The notes under the pieces: model-generated | What the model was told of the DNA's origin: nothing | The model's input: the letters and a program-made list of their open reading frames with translations, nothing else | Database searches by the model: none | Program-made: the position numbers and the translations under genes | NCBI GenBank assembly: GCA_030631415.1 | Contig: DAOVLE010000103.1 | Location: 1-16,775 of the forward strand | Direction of reading: 5' to 3' | DNA length: 16,775 nt | Origin: JAAEQG01 sp023133475 | GTDB taxonomy: Bacteria > Planctomycetota > Phycisphaerae > UBA1845 | Part shown: positions 1 through 7,296 of the stretch, piece by piece | How the letters are laid out: each line of letters opens with the position of its first letter | Numbering within the stretch: the first letter of the stretch is position 1

Positions 1-173
1 GGACACGAATCTGATCGTCCAGGTTGCTACGGGGTTCGGCGGTGCTTGAATGAACCATTCGTGTCCCCCATCGCTTTAGCCGGGTGGCCCATCGCTTTAG
101 CGGTGGGGGACACGAATGGTTCATTCAAGCACCGCCGAACCCCGTAGCAACCTGGACGATCAGATTCGTGTCC
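1..173. repeat. Perfect 70-bp inverted repeat with 33-nt loop
   Basis: Bases 1-70 are the exact reverse complement of 104-173, checked base by base with no mismatch. The 33-nt spacer (71-103) holds a family A repeat. Each arm is itself bounded by short inverted ends (GGACACGAAT at one side, ATTCGTGTCC at the other), so each arm looks like a unit that was copied in inverted orientation. The structure begins at the window edge, so the left arm may extend further. It could form a long hairpin or cruciform. No gene is supported here. Confidence 0.95.
82..110 (+). repeat. Family A dispersed repeat, plus orientation
   Basis: This copy carries the family A text GGCCCATCGCTTTAGCGGTG followed by GGGGA and CACGAAT. 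A partial direct copy (CATCGCTTTAGCCG) lies just before it at 69-82. It sits in the loop of the large inverted repeat. The same family recurs at 171-200 in inverse orientation and at 15001-15030. Confidence 0.8.
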
Positions 174-200
174 CCCACGGCTAAAGCCATGGGCCACCCA
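171..200 (-). repeat. Family A dispersed repeat, minus orientation
   Basis: The reverse complement reads TGGGTGGCCCATGGCTTTAG then CCGTGGGGGA. It is base-identical to the copy at 15001-15030. It abuts the right end of the large inverted repeat and is followed directly by a family B copy at 201. Confidence 0.85.
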
Positions 201-271
201 GTAGGGCGGGTTTTACCCGCCGTCCATGGCGTTACGTGTCACTTGCCGGCGGCGGGTGAAACCCGCCCTAC
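201..271. repeat. Inverted pair of family B repeats
   Basis: Bases 201-221 (GTAGGGCGGGTTTTACCCG plus CC) and 251-271 (the inverse, ending CCGCCCTAC) face each other across 29 nt. They differ at one base. Each 21-mer is itself nearly palindromic. A pair in opposite orientation resembles the arrangement called BIME in REP-type repeats. The same family recurs at 3340-3360 and 8428-8542. Confidence 0.85.
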
Positions 272-291
272 TGCCTGCTGACAAATTCGCA

Positions 292-322
292 TTGACAGCC
301 CCCCGGCAAATATGGTTATAAT
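292..322 (+). promoter_or_regulatory. Sigma-70-like promoter candidate for the beta-helix gene
   Basis: TTGACA at 292-297 and TATAAT at 317-322 both match the vegetative consensus exactly. The spacer is 19 nt, which is longer than the preferred 17. Transcription would start near 329-330 and leave a 5' leader of about 200 nt before the ATG at 532. It lies immediately after the repeat block. The hexamers are seen directly; activity, and use of this consensus in the host, are inferred. Confidence 0.5.
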
Positions 323-531
323 AGGTGACGGAGGCCAGGGGAGAACGCCACTTCCAGTTCAGGCGCCCTTTCGAGAGAGAGATTCGTAGTTTGCAAAAAG
401 CCGCGTTATGGTTGTGTTGGCGTGGCTCGGCTTGGAGCATGTCGTAACCGGCATGGGACATATTTTTCAAGGGATGCGGCAGTTGTCGATTCCATATCCA
501 GAGAAACCCAATCATTATTAAGGAAATTGCC
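323..531 (+). other. Long untranslated leader of the beta-helix gene
   Basis: About 200 nt separate the promoter candidate from the ATG at 532. I recognise no riboswitch, leader peptide or attenuator here. The ribosome binding site is the AAGGAAA at 520-526, five nt before the ATG, which supports the chosen start. No credible gene lies in this stretch on either strand. Confidence 0.4.
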
Positions 532-3500
532 ATGAGACTTTCCTGGACAACAAGACCTACAGTATTGATCCTGGCGGTGAGTGGGCTGATGCTCATCGGG
601 CCATCCATCGCCTTCGCCGGCTCGATTGTTGCGTGGGGCAGGGACGGCGATGGTATAGGCAACGCCCGCAACCGGACCTATGTCGATGTCAACGCCATCG
701 GAGCAAACGACGGTTCGAGCTGGACGGACGCTTACACCGATTTACAGGATGCCCTGGCCGTCGCAATGGCCGGCAATGAAATCTGGGTGGCGGCGGGAAC
801 GTACAAACCCGCCGGCGCCGCCGGCGACCGATATGCCACGTTCCAACTTATCAGCGGTGTACCCATCTACGGCGGATTCGCCGCCACCGAAACCCAGCGC
901 GACCAGCGCGACTGGACTGCCAACGAAACCATCCTCAGCGGCGACCTCAACGGCGACGATTCGGGCTTTACCAATAACGGCGAGAACAGCCACCACGTCG
1001 TGACAGGCAGCGGCACCAACTCGTCAGCCGTCCTCGACGGGTTCACCATCATCGGCGGAAATGCCAACGGCTCCGACCCGTACAGCGACGGCGGCGGGAT
1101 GTATAGCTCCGGCGGCAGCCCAACGGTGAAAAACTGCACGTTCACCGGGAACACAGCCGGCTACGCTGGTGGCGGAATGTGCAACGACAACTCTAGTGCC
1201 CCGCTGATCACGAATTCCTCTTTCATCGGCAATTCAAGCGATACCCACGGCGCCGGAATGACAAACTACTACAACAGCAACCCAACGATGACCAACTGCA
1301 AGTTCATAGGCAACTCATCGGGGTGGTCCGGCGGCGGGATATACAGTTTCCGCAGTAGCCCGACGCTTACCAACTGCCTCTTCAGCGGAAACACGACCAC
1401 CCATCGGGGGGGTGCTTTGAGCAACGACGACGGTGCCAATCTGATTGTGACCAACTCTACCTTCAGCGGCAATTCGGGCACTGGCGGGGCTGTCGGCAAC
1501 TACTTGAACTGCCACCCGACGTTGCGTAACTGCGTTGTCTGGGGTAATACGGGGGGGGCATTCTACAACTATCCCAACAACTGCTCGGTTACCGCCACTT
1601 ACAGCGATGTTCAGGATGGCTGGTCCGGATCCGGCAATATCAACTCGGACCCTCTGTTCGTGGACGCCGACGGTGCGGACGACATTCTCGGCACGGCGGA
1701 TGACAACGTGCGCCTGTCGGACAACTCACCCTGTATCGACACAGCCAACAATAGCAATGTGCCGGCGGATGTCGCCGATCTCGATGGCGACGGCGACACC
1801 AGCGAGCCGACTCCGCTGGATCTCGACGGCAATGCCCGCATTGTCATCGATATCGTGGATATGGGTGCGTATGAAGCCGGAGTCGGTGACACTGACGGTG
1901 ACGGCGTGCCCGATGACGACGACAATTGCCCGAACCACTACAACCCCGATCAGGCTGACTGTGACGGCAACGGCGTGGGCGACGTATGCGCCATCGCAGC
2001 CGGAACCAGCCAGGACTGCAACAGCAACAGCATCCCCGACGAGTGCGACATCGCCGAGGGCACGTCGTCGGATTTCGACGGCAACAGCATCCCGGACGAA
2101 TGCGAACAGGCTGCCGGTGAGCTGCTCTTGGTGGTGGCCTCTGGGTCAGATTGTGTCACCAGCGTCGAGCAGGTTACGGTGACGCTGGATGTCGCCAATC
2201 TCACCCGTGCCATCAACGGTGTGCAGGCTTTGATCCATTATAACACGAACTATCTCACGCCGGTCGGCATCACACCAGCCACCGGTTGGGTGTTGATCGT
2301 TCCCGGCGACCCCAACAACCCTGATTTGAACGGTGACGGCGATTTCACTTGTGCCCTGTACTTCCCGGGCGATGAGGTGTCTGCCGACGGCACGGTGGCT
2401 ACGCTGGTGTTTGCTCCTGCGGCTGAAGGGCCTACCCAGGTGACTTTCCAGGATGACAGCGATCCATTCTTCACCAAGTTGACAGTGGCGGAGGACAACA
2501 CCACAATTCTCCCGTACAAGGTAGACTCGGGTACAATCAGCATCGACGACACCGTAGCCACCGCCGGCAGCAACAGCCCCGTCTGTGAAGGTGGGGCCAT
2601 CAACCTGTCCGGCGGCCCGGACAGTGGGCCTGATTGGCCTTATACGTATGCGTGGGTTGGGACCAACGGCTTTAGCTCCGCCGAGCAGAATCCGACTATC
2701 AGCGATGCCACACTGGACATGAACGGCATCTACACGCTGACGGTGACCAATGCCAGCGGGTGCGAGTTTGTTGCCCAGACCGTTGTTGAAGTCTACCTGT
2801 GCATGGTGGTGAACGTCGAGATCGAAGGCTTGGTCGGTGACAGTGGCACATATGGTTCTCCGTCTAGTGGTGGCGAGCTTGATCGTGAAGTGACCTTCGT
2901 ATTCACGGATTGCGATGGTGATACCGACACGTACACCATCCCGGTTACCTTTACGGCTGACACGGGCAACAACAAGGGTGTCGGGAGTGCGACATTTACA
3001 GGCCTCGATGCCGGTTTCGGGTGGCTCAGCGTTCAGGAAGGCCACACGCTGCGCGAATTGGTGGCGGTGGACTTTGTGACTACGTTGGCTGACAGCGTGA
3101 CGGTGTTCCTGCCGTCGGGCGATTTCCACACGGCGGTGGTGCCGCAGGACAATATGGTGGACATCACTGATTTCTCGATACTGGCGTCCAGTTGGGAGAC
3201 GGCTATCGAGGCTAATCAGGGCATCGGCGGCGACGCCACCGGTGACGGCTACCACGACGCCGACGACTTCGCGCTAATTCAGCCGAACTTCCTGACGTTC
3301 GGCGAGGGGATTAACGGTTGTGGCAAACTGCTGAGCCATGCAGGGCGGGTTCTACCCGTCGCGTCCGAGGATGGCGTGATATTGCGGACTCCGCGAACCA
3401 GCATTGATGTATCGGAGTTGCGTTTGAGAGTGCCCGATGCCCAGCGTGCGGACCTCGACGGCAATGGTGTTGTTGACGCACGTGACATCCGCGCATTCGC

Positions 3501-3618
3501 GAGACGGCACAACCTACTGTTGCTGCCGGTGTTTGAGGCCAAGTTATCCAAGTTGGAGGCGTCGGTTCCAACTCTTGAATCGACGGTCGATCCGGGTCTT
3601 GAGCCGCCACCGCGATGA
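532..3618 (+). CDS. Secreted right-handed beta-helix protein with TSP3, cohesin-like and dockerin-like segments
   Basis: This is a 1028-aa exported protein of unknown substrate. Residues 1-29 form a signal peptide (hydrophobic core, AFA before G30). Residues 30-40 (GSIVAWGRDGD) resemble the opening of an RCC1-type repeat. Residues about 48-448 are a beta-helix rich in GN and GGG turns and end in the GAYE motif typical of choice-of-anchor Q proteins. Residues about 453-490 are Asp-rich thrombospondin type 3-like calcium sites, followed by two DxxxxSIPDEC repeats. Residues about 531-672 look cohesin-like, 674-757 Ig/PKD-like, and 873-932 dockerin-like (DxNxD calcium loops). A further single EF-type loop lies at 974-985 (DLDGNGVVDARD). 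A family B repeat is embedded in frame at residues 937-943. The start is set by the AAGGAAA site at 520-526. It is probably a cell-surface or extracellular adhesive or structural protein. No catalytic motif is seen. Confidence 0.9.
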   Translation: MRLSWTTRPTVLILAVSGLMLIGPSIAFAGSIVAWGRDGDGIGNARNRTYVDVNAIGANDGSSWTDAYTDLQDALAVAMAGNEIWVAAGTYKPAGAAGDRYATFQLISGVPIYGGFAATETQRDQRDWTANETILSGDLNGDDSGFTNNGENSHHVVTGSGTNSSAVLDGFTIIGGNANGSDPYSDGGGMYSSGGSPTVKNCTFTGNTAGYAGGGMCNDNSSAPLITNSSFIGNSSDTHGAGMTNYYNSNPTMTNCKFIGNSSGWSGGGIYSFRSSPTLTNCLFSGNTTTHRGGALSNDDGANLIVTNSTFSGNSGTGGAVGNYLNCHPTLRNCVVWGNTGGAFYNYPNNCSVTATYSDVQDGWSGSGNINSDPLFVDADGADDILGTADDNVRLSDNSPCIDTANNSNVPADVADLDGDGDTSEPTPLDLDGNARIVIDIVDMGAYEAGVGDTDGDGVPDDDDNCPNHYNPDQADCDGNGVGDVCAIAAGTSQDCNSNSIPDECDIAEGTSSDFDGNSIPDECEQAAGELLLVVASGSDCVTSVEQVTVTLDVANLTRAINGVQALIHYNTNYLTPVGITPATGWVLIVPGDPNNPDLNGDGDFTCALYFPGDEVSADGTVATLVFAPAAEGPTQVTFQDDSDPFFTKLTVAEDNTTILPYKVDSGTISIDDTVATAGSNSPVCEGGAINLSGGPDSGPDWPYTYAWVGTNGFSSAEQNPTISDATLDMNGIYTLTVTNASGCEFVAQTVVEVYLCMVVNVEIEGLVGDSGTYGSPSSGGELDREVTFVFTDCDGDTDTYTIPVTFTADTGNNKGVGSATFTGLDAGFGWLSVQEGHTLRELVAVDFVTTLADSVTVFLPSGDFHTAVVPQDNMVDITDFSILASSWETAIEANQGIGGDATGDGYHDADDFALIQPNFLTFGEGINGCGKLLSHAGRVLPVASEDGVILRTPRTSIDVSELRLRVPDAQRADLDGNGVVDARDIRAFARRHNLLLLPVFEAKLSKLEASVPTLESTVDPGLEPPPR
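3340..3360 (+). repeat. Family B repeat inside the beta-helix coding sequence
   Basis: GCAGGGCGGGTTCTACCCGT and one further base match the intergenic family B consensus at 19 of 21 positions. It is read in frame as AGRVLPV (residues 937-943), between the dockerin-like segment and the final EF-type loop. No stop is introduced. Confidence 0.75.
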
Positions 3619-3724
3619 TCGGTGGAACAAAGGTGTCAAACAAAGGTGTCAGGATGATTTTCTTGACCGCGGACGCCTCCCACAGGACGCCGAGAAGGCG
3701 GGTGATGCACTCGAACTCGTTCAG
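3619..3724. other. Convergent intergenic gap, no clear terminator
   Basis: This 106-nt stretch separates the 3' ends of the beta-helix gene and the minus-strand operon. A weak 6-bp stem (CCACCG 3607-3612 with CGGTGG 3620-3625) spans the stop codon of the plus-strand gene but has no T-tract. I see no convincing intrinsic terminator for either direction. It also contains the 13-bp tandem repeat listed separately. Confidence 0.4.
3626..3651. repeat. Two exact 13-bp tandem copies
   Basis: AACAAAGGTGTCA occurs at 3626-3638 and again at 3639-3651 with no spacer and no mismatch. It lies eight bases after the stop codon of the beta-helix gene. Its function is unknown. Confidence 0.9.
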
Positions 3725-5134
3725 TTATGACTCTGACAGCGGTTTTGTAGGGTGCACCGCCAAAACCGAGCGCAATGCCTGGAGGCTCATTTTGATGTCC
3801 TGCAGAGTGCGTAGGCGCATGAGCCGATGGAACAGATACCGCGGCCTCAGGTAAAACTCGCGGTACGCCACGCGATACATGCGGTTAACTTCGTCACCCG
3901 AAACGGTCGGCAGTTCCATTAGTGCGTTGGCTCCGTCATACTCACGCCAATCGCGGGTGCGCAGATACCCGTTGCGATTGGCCCACTCGAACAGTTGCGT
4001 TCCCGGGAACGGGACCGTGATATTGAACAGCACAATGTCCGGATCGAGCTTTTTGGCGAAGTCGATGGTGCGGCGCATGGTCTCTGCCGTCTCGCCGGGA
4101 TTCCCAAGCATAAACGCCGCCCGCGCGGTTATGCCCACTTGCTGGGCTGTGCGAACCACCTCGCAGGCACGCCCCAAGTTGATCGGCTTGCGGATGTTCT
4201 TCAGGATTCCCGGATCGGCTGACTCGATCCCGAACATGATCTGGTGGCACCCCGCCTTGTGCATCTTTTCCATCAGCGACCGGTTGATGCCGTCAATGCG
4301 GGCGAAGCAGGACCATGTCACGTCTATACCGCGTTCGACGATCAGATCGCACAGTTTGGCGACGTTGCGTTTGAAGATGGTGAACGTGTCGTCATAGAAG
4401 TTGATCTCGCGGATACCATAACGGGCTTGGAGTTGTTCGATTTCGTTGACGATGTGCAGGGCTGACCGGGTGCGCAGTGGGGTTTGTGCCGAGCTACAGA
4501 AAGTGCACTTGCCGGGGCATCCCCGCGCGGTGGTCATTGCCAGGGCTGGAAGGCGCCGATATGCCCCGACCGCGGGTTTGTACAACTCGAAGCGGATCAG
4601 GTGATAAGCCGGCATTGGGAGAGAGTCGAGATCCTCAATGGGCGCACCGGGTGCGTTATGCCGGATCGGCCCGAGTGCGTTGTCGGATCGATAGGATAGG
4701 CCGGTGATCGATTCGATCGGCTCACCCTCTATTAGAGCCGCAAACGACTTCTCCCCTTCACCTCGGATGACGTAATCGATGTTGGCGTCCTCGAGCACCT
4801 CCTCCGGCAATGCGGTGGCGTGAGCACCACCCACAACGACCGTCGAGCCAGGCAATACGCTCTTCACGACAGCCGCCACACGGTGCACACTGCCGATCTG
4901 GATGGTAACACCAGTCAACCCGACGAACCGCGGCTGATGCTCACGGATGAACCGTTCGACCTGGTCGAGCGTGAGTTGTTCGGCGATGGCATCCAAAACC
5001 TGGACATCGTGCCCGCGGGCTTCGGCATAGGCGGCGACGGAGAGCAAGCCCAACGGCGGCCAGATGCCGTTGACGCCGTGCCAGATGGTGCCGTCGTGGG
5101 CGAGGTAGGGAGGTACGATGAGCAAGACATCCAT
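3725..5134 (-). CDS. Cobalamin-domain (B12-binding) radical SAM protein, last gene of the operon
   Basis: This 469-aa protein has an N-terminal Rossmann-like B12-binding domain (about 1-135; opening MDVLLIVPPY, then VVVGGAHAT and VIRGEGE). A radical SAM domain follows (about 195-400) with a [4Fe-4S] motif at Cys206, Cys210 and Cys213 (RGCPGKCTFCSS). Family members generate a 5'-deoxyadenosyl radical and often methylate unactivated carbons through methylcobalamin; others do ring or rearrangement chemistry. No DxHxxG motif is present, so base-off cobalamin binding is expected. The ATG at 5134 is preferred because AGGAAAGG lies six to seven nt upstream and the family usually starts this way. A GTG at 5155 would instead give a 4-nt overlap with the previous gene. 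Gene spacing from the upstream stop is 17 nt. Substrate unknown. Confidence 0.9.
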   Translation of the reverse strand: MDVLLIVPPYLAHDGTIWHGVNGIWPPLGLLSVAAYAEARGHDVQVLDAIAEQLTLDQVERFIREHQPRFVGLTGVTIQIGSVHRVAAVVKSVLPGSTVVVGGAHATALPEEVLEDANIDYVIRGEGEKSFAALIEGEPIESITGLSYRSDNALGPIRHNAPGAPIEDLDSLPMPAYHLIRFELYKPAVGAYRRLPALAMTTARGCPGKCTFCSSAQTPLRTRSALHIVNEIEQLQARYGIREINFYDDTFTIFKRNVAKLCDLIVERGIDVTWSCFARIDGINRSLMEKMHKAGCHQIMFGIESADPGILKNIRKPINLGRACEVVRTAQQVGITARAAFMLGNPGETAETMRRTIDFAKKLDPDIVLFNITVPFPGTQLFEWANRNGYLRTRDWREYDGANALMELPTVSGDEVNRMYRVAYREFYLRPRYLFHRLMRLRTLQDIKMSLQALRSVLAVHPTKPLSES

Positions 5135-5151
5135 GCGAATCCCTTTCCTGA

Positions 5152-6543
5152 TCACCAGCGTTTCCAGAACATGGCTGGTAGTGCCACCGACATCGTGTTG
5201 AGTCGGCTGAAAAAGTTCTCATACGGGTGACGTAAGCACTTCACTCCCCACTGCCAGGAAAGATAGAACGTGCGGTATGCGTGCTTGGCTGCCGCTCGGA
5301 TTTCTCCGTTGCTGAAGTTCGGGTAGTCGGGTTCACCGTTCTCGGTCAACCAGCCGTCTGCCCTACATGCGGTGTGAAATGGCGTGCCCTCCATGACGTT
5401 GGCGAGTTGGAACTGGACGGTGTCCGGGTTGAGCCGTTTGGCCCAGCGAATGGTTCGCTCAGCCGTTTGGGCTGTCTCGCCGGGGAACCCGATGGCGAAA
5501 TCTGCATGGATTCGCAGGCCTGCACGCTTTGCGTTGGCCGTGAACTCCTCCATGGTCTTGATGCTGACCCCCTTACGGATGTTCTTGAGAATCTGCGGAT
5601 CGCCTGATTCATACCCCACGTGCAGGTTGCGGCAGTTGGCTTTCTTCATGAGCTTCATCGTTTCGAGGCTGAGATTGCCGCGGGCGTAGCAGGACCAGGG
5701 TATCTTGATCTTGCGGGCTGTTTTGAGGGCTGACAGCTCGGCGGCTCGCTCATCGGTGAGCGTATCATCCTGCACCATGACGGATCGCACCTCGGGCATG
5801 TCCTGTTCCACGCACCTGAGCTCTTCGAGAACGTTCTCGATGCTGCGAAGGTTGTAGGTCTTGCCTCGCACGAATGTGTGCACCCACAGGCAGAACGTGC
5901 ACTGCCCCCATGCGCACCCCCGACCGGTCATTAAATCAATGAACGGGTGGAATTCGGAGATGGTCTTGTAATTACGGATGTCAAGATGATTCCGAAAGAA
6001 CCTGGTCACGAAGGGGAACTGATCAAGTTGTTCACCCGTGAGGTAGGGTCGTTGCGCATTGTGGGCAATCGTATCGCCATCCCGATACAACAGGTTCCGG
6101 ATCGACGCGGGTTGGTTCCCCGCCGCCAGTTCCGCCAGCGCATAGTCAAACTCCCCTTCAACACCGTAGGCAACAGCGCGAGCCTGTCGCAGGGTTTCCT
6201 CCGGGCTCGAGGAGAACTGCGGGCCGACCAACACACTGATGCAGTCGAGCTTCTCGGTGAGGCGGTCGGCGATTTCGACATCGTTCGTGCGGCTTTTCTG
6301 CCCCGTGTAGACCACGAGCATGTCCGGCTGCCACTCGGTTACGATGCGTGTGGTGGCATCGTGGTCGAGATGGGACGATGGGGCGTCAACGAGTTTAACC
6401 TCGTGCCCGCAATGCTCAAGCCACGCCCCGGCGTACCCAAGCCAAAGGGGATACCACTGGGACGCCGACAGCGACACGAAGTCACAGCGGGCGTTGCGCA
6501 TGTAATCCGGCAGATAGGGTGGGGAGAGAAGCAACACTCTCAT
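5152..6543 (-). CDS. Cobalamin-domain radical SAM protein with Cx4Cx2C cluster motif
   Basis: This 463-aa protein has a B12-binding-like domain at the N-terminus (about 1-140; MRVLLLSPPY opening, LVGPQFSSSPEE, YGVEGEFDYAL). A radical SAM domain follows at about 200-410. The cluster cysteines are Cys210, Cys215 and Cys218 in GRGCAWGQCTFCLW, which is four residues and then two between cysteines, where canonical enzymes have three then two. The classic glycine-rich and ESGDPQILKNIRKG segment follows. The start ATG at 6543 has an AGGTGA ribosome site six nt upstream. It lies 16 nt after the methyltransferase stop and directly before a second B12 radical SAM gene. It probably acts on the same product as its neighbour. 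The exact reaction cannot be read from sequence; C-methylation is the leading guess. Confidence 0.88.
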   Translation of the reverse strand: MRVLLLSPPYLPDYMRNARCDFVSLSASQWYPLWLGYAGAWLEHCGHEVKLVDAPSSHLDHDATTRIVTEWQPDMLVVYTGQKSRTNDVEIADRLTEKLDCISVLVGPQFSSSPEETLRQARAVAYGVEGEFDYALAELAAGNQPASIRNLLYRDGDTIAHNAQRPYLTGEQLDQFPFVTRFFRNHLDIRNYKTISEFHPFIDLMTGRGCAWGQCTFCLWVHTFVRGKTYNLRSIENVLEELRCVEQDMPEVRSVMVQDDTLTDERAAELSALKTARKIKIPWSCYARGNLSLETMKLMKKANCRNLHVGYESGDPQILKNIRKGVSIKTMEEFTANAKRAGLRIHADFAIGFPGETAQTAERTIRWAKRLNPDTVQFQLANVMEGTPFHTACRADGWLTENGEPDYPNFSNGEIRAAAKHAYRTFYLSWQWGVKCLRHPYENFFSRLNTMSVALPAMFWKRW

Positions 6544-6559
6544 AGACGTTCACCTGCTT

Positions 6560-7291
6560 TCAGTTCATCGCGTCCAATGGGGCGACGTGGGCTTCGATCA
6601 CGTATCGAGTGGAAATCATCTTCAATGGGCCGCGGAGAACGTACCGATCCATGAGACCGAAGATGCGCTCCAAGAGCGGCGAATGCGAGAAAAACCTTGT
6701 ATTGTCCGGGCGCAGCCGGAACTGCGCAAACCCGCGAAATGCCCGCCTGAGCAGGCCCGGGCGGATTCGCAACAGCCCCCATTCGTCGCGATGAAACAGA
6801 TTATAGGCCAACACCCAGGGTGACAGCATGGTAGTCTCAGCCGCCACGAAGCGACCACCGGGCATGAGCACCCGACGGATTTCCTCCGCCGCGGCGCCGA
6901 TGTCCGGAACATGGTGGAGCACGTCGTAGGCAATGACCAAATCAAATGCACCGTCGGGAAATGGGAGTCGCTGCGCGTCCCCGTGCACCAATTCTGTGCC
7001 GAGGTTATAATCCTTGCTGAGCTGCTCAGCCCGGCGCAACATGGCCAGGCTCCGGTCCATGCCGACAAGTTGACCGACCATAGGGGCCAGGATCGGGTGA
7101 TAGAGTCCCGTTCCGCAACCAAGGTCCAGCACCCGAGCCGGTCGACGTGGGCCGATGATCGACTCGAAGAATTCCCGGAATTTCTCGCGGGTCTGGGGAT
7201 TTCGTTCCAGGATGGCTGGATCGAATCGGGACCAATACCGCCTTTCCTGTTCCGCGGCTGCCGGATCGTGGATTGTTTCGCCATATTGCAT
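6560..7291 (-). CDS. Class I SAM-dependent methyltransferase
   Basis: This 243-aa protein has a methyltransferase Rossmann core. Motif I is VLDLGCGTG (54-62). An acidic residue ends strand 2 (VGMDRS). The segment GDAQRLPFPDGAFDLVIA follows, with HHVPD after it, as in UbiE/Methyltransf_11 enzymes. The C-terminal third is rich in Arg and hydrophobic residues (LRIRPGLLRRAFRGF), which fits membrane-associated or lipid-linked substrates, but that is inference. The ATG at 7291 starts five nt after the stop of the upstream radical SAM gene, with GGAA about ten nt before it. The open frame extends further upstream to 7498, but that part lies inside the neighbouring gene in another frame and lacks family similarity. 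Acceptor (O-, N- or C-) unknown. Confidence 0.88.
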   Translation of the reverse strand: MQYGETIHDPAAAEQERRYWSRFDPAILERNPQTREKFREFFESIIGPRRPARVLDLGCGTGLYHPILAPMVGQLVGMDRSLAMLRRAEQLSKDYNLGTELVHGDAQRLPFPDGAFDLVIAYDVLHHVPDIGAAAEEIRRVLMPGGRFVAAETTMLSPWVLAYNLFHRDEWGLLRIRPGLLRRAFRGFAQFRLRPDNTRFFSHSPLLERIFGLMDRYVLRGPLKMISTRYVIEAHVAPLDAMN

Positions 7292-7296
7292 CTTGT

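Noticed and set aside
84..281. Short plus-strand frame of 65 codons in the repeat block
   Set aside because: It is composed entirely of family A and B repeats and the inverted repeat arm, with no ribosome site.
2146..3255. Long open frame (369 codons) on the minus strand inside the beta-helix gene
   Set aside because: It is the antisense shadow of a GC-rich coding region. The sense frame has clear domains and a signal peptide, while the antisense product has no recognisable motif and no ribosome site.
5135..5155. GTG start at 5155 for the last radical SAM gene
   Set aside because: It would give a neat GTGA overlap, but the ATG at 5134 has a much better spaced AGGAAAGG site and gives the usual family N-terminus. 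It is kept only as an alternative.
5947..6654. Open plus-strand frame of 235 codons
   Set aside because: It lies opposite the B12 radical SAM gene, whose motifs are unambiguous. It has no family resemblance and is an antisense shadow.
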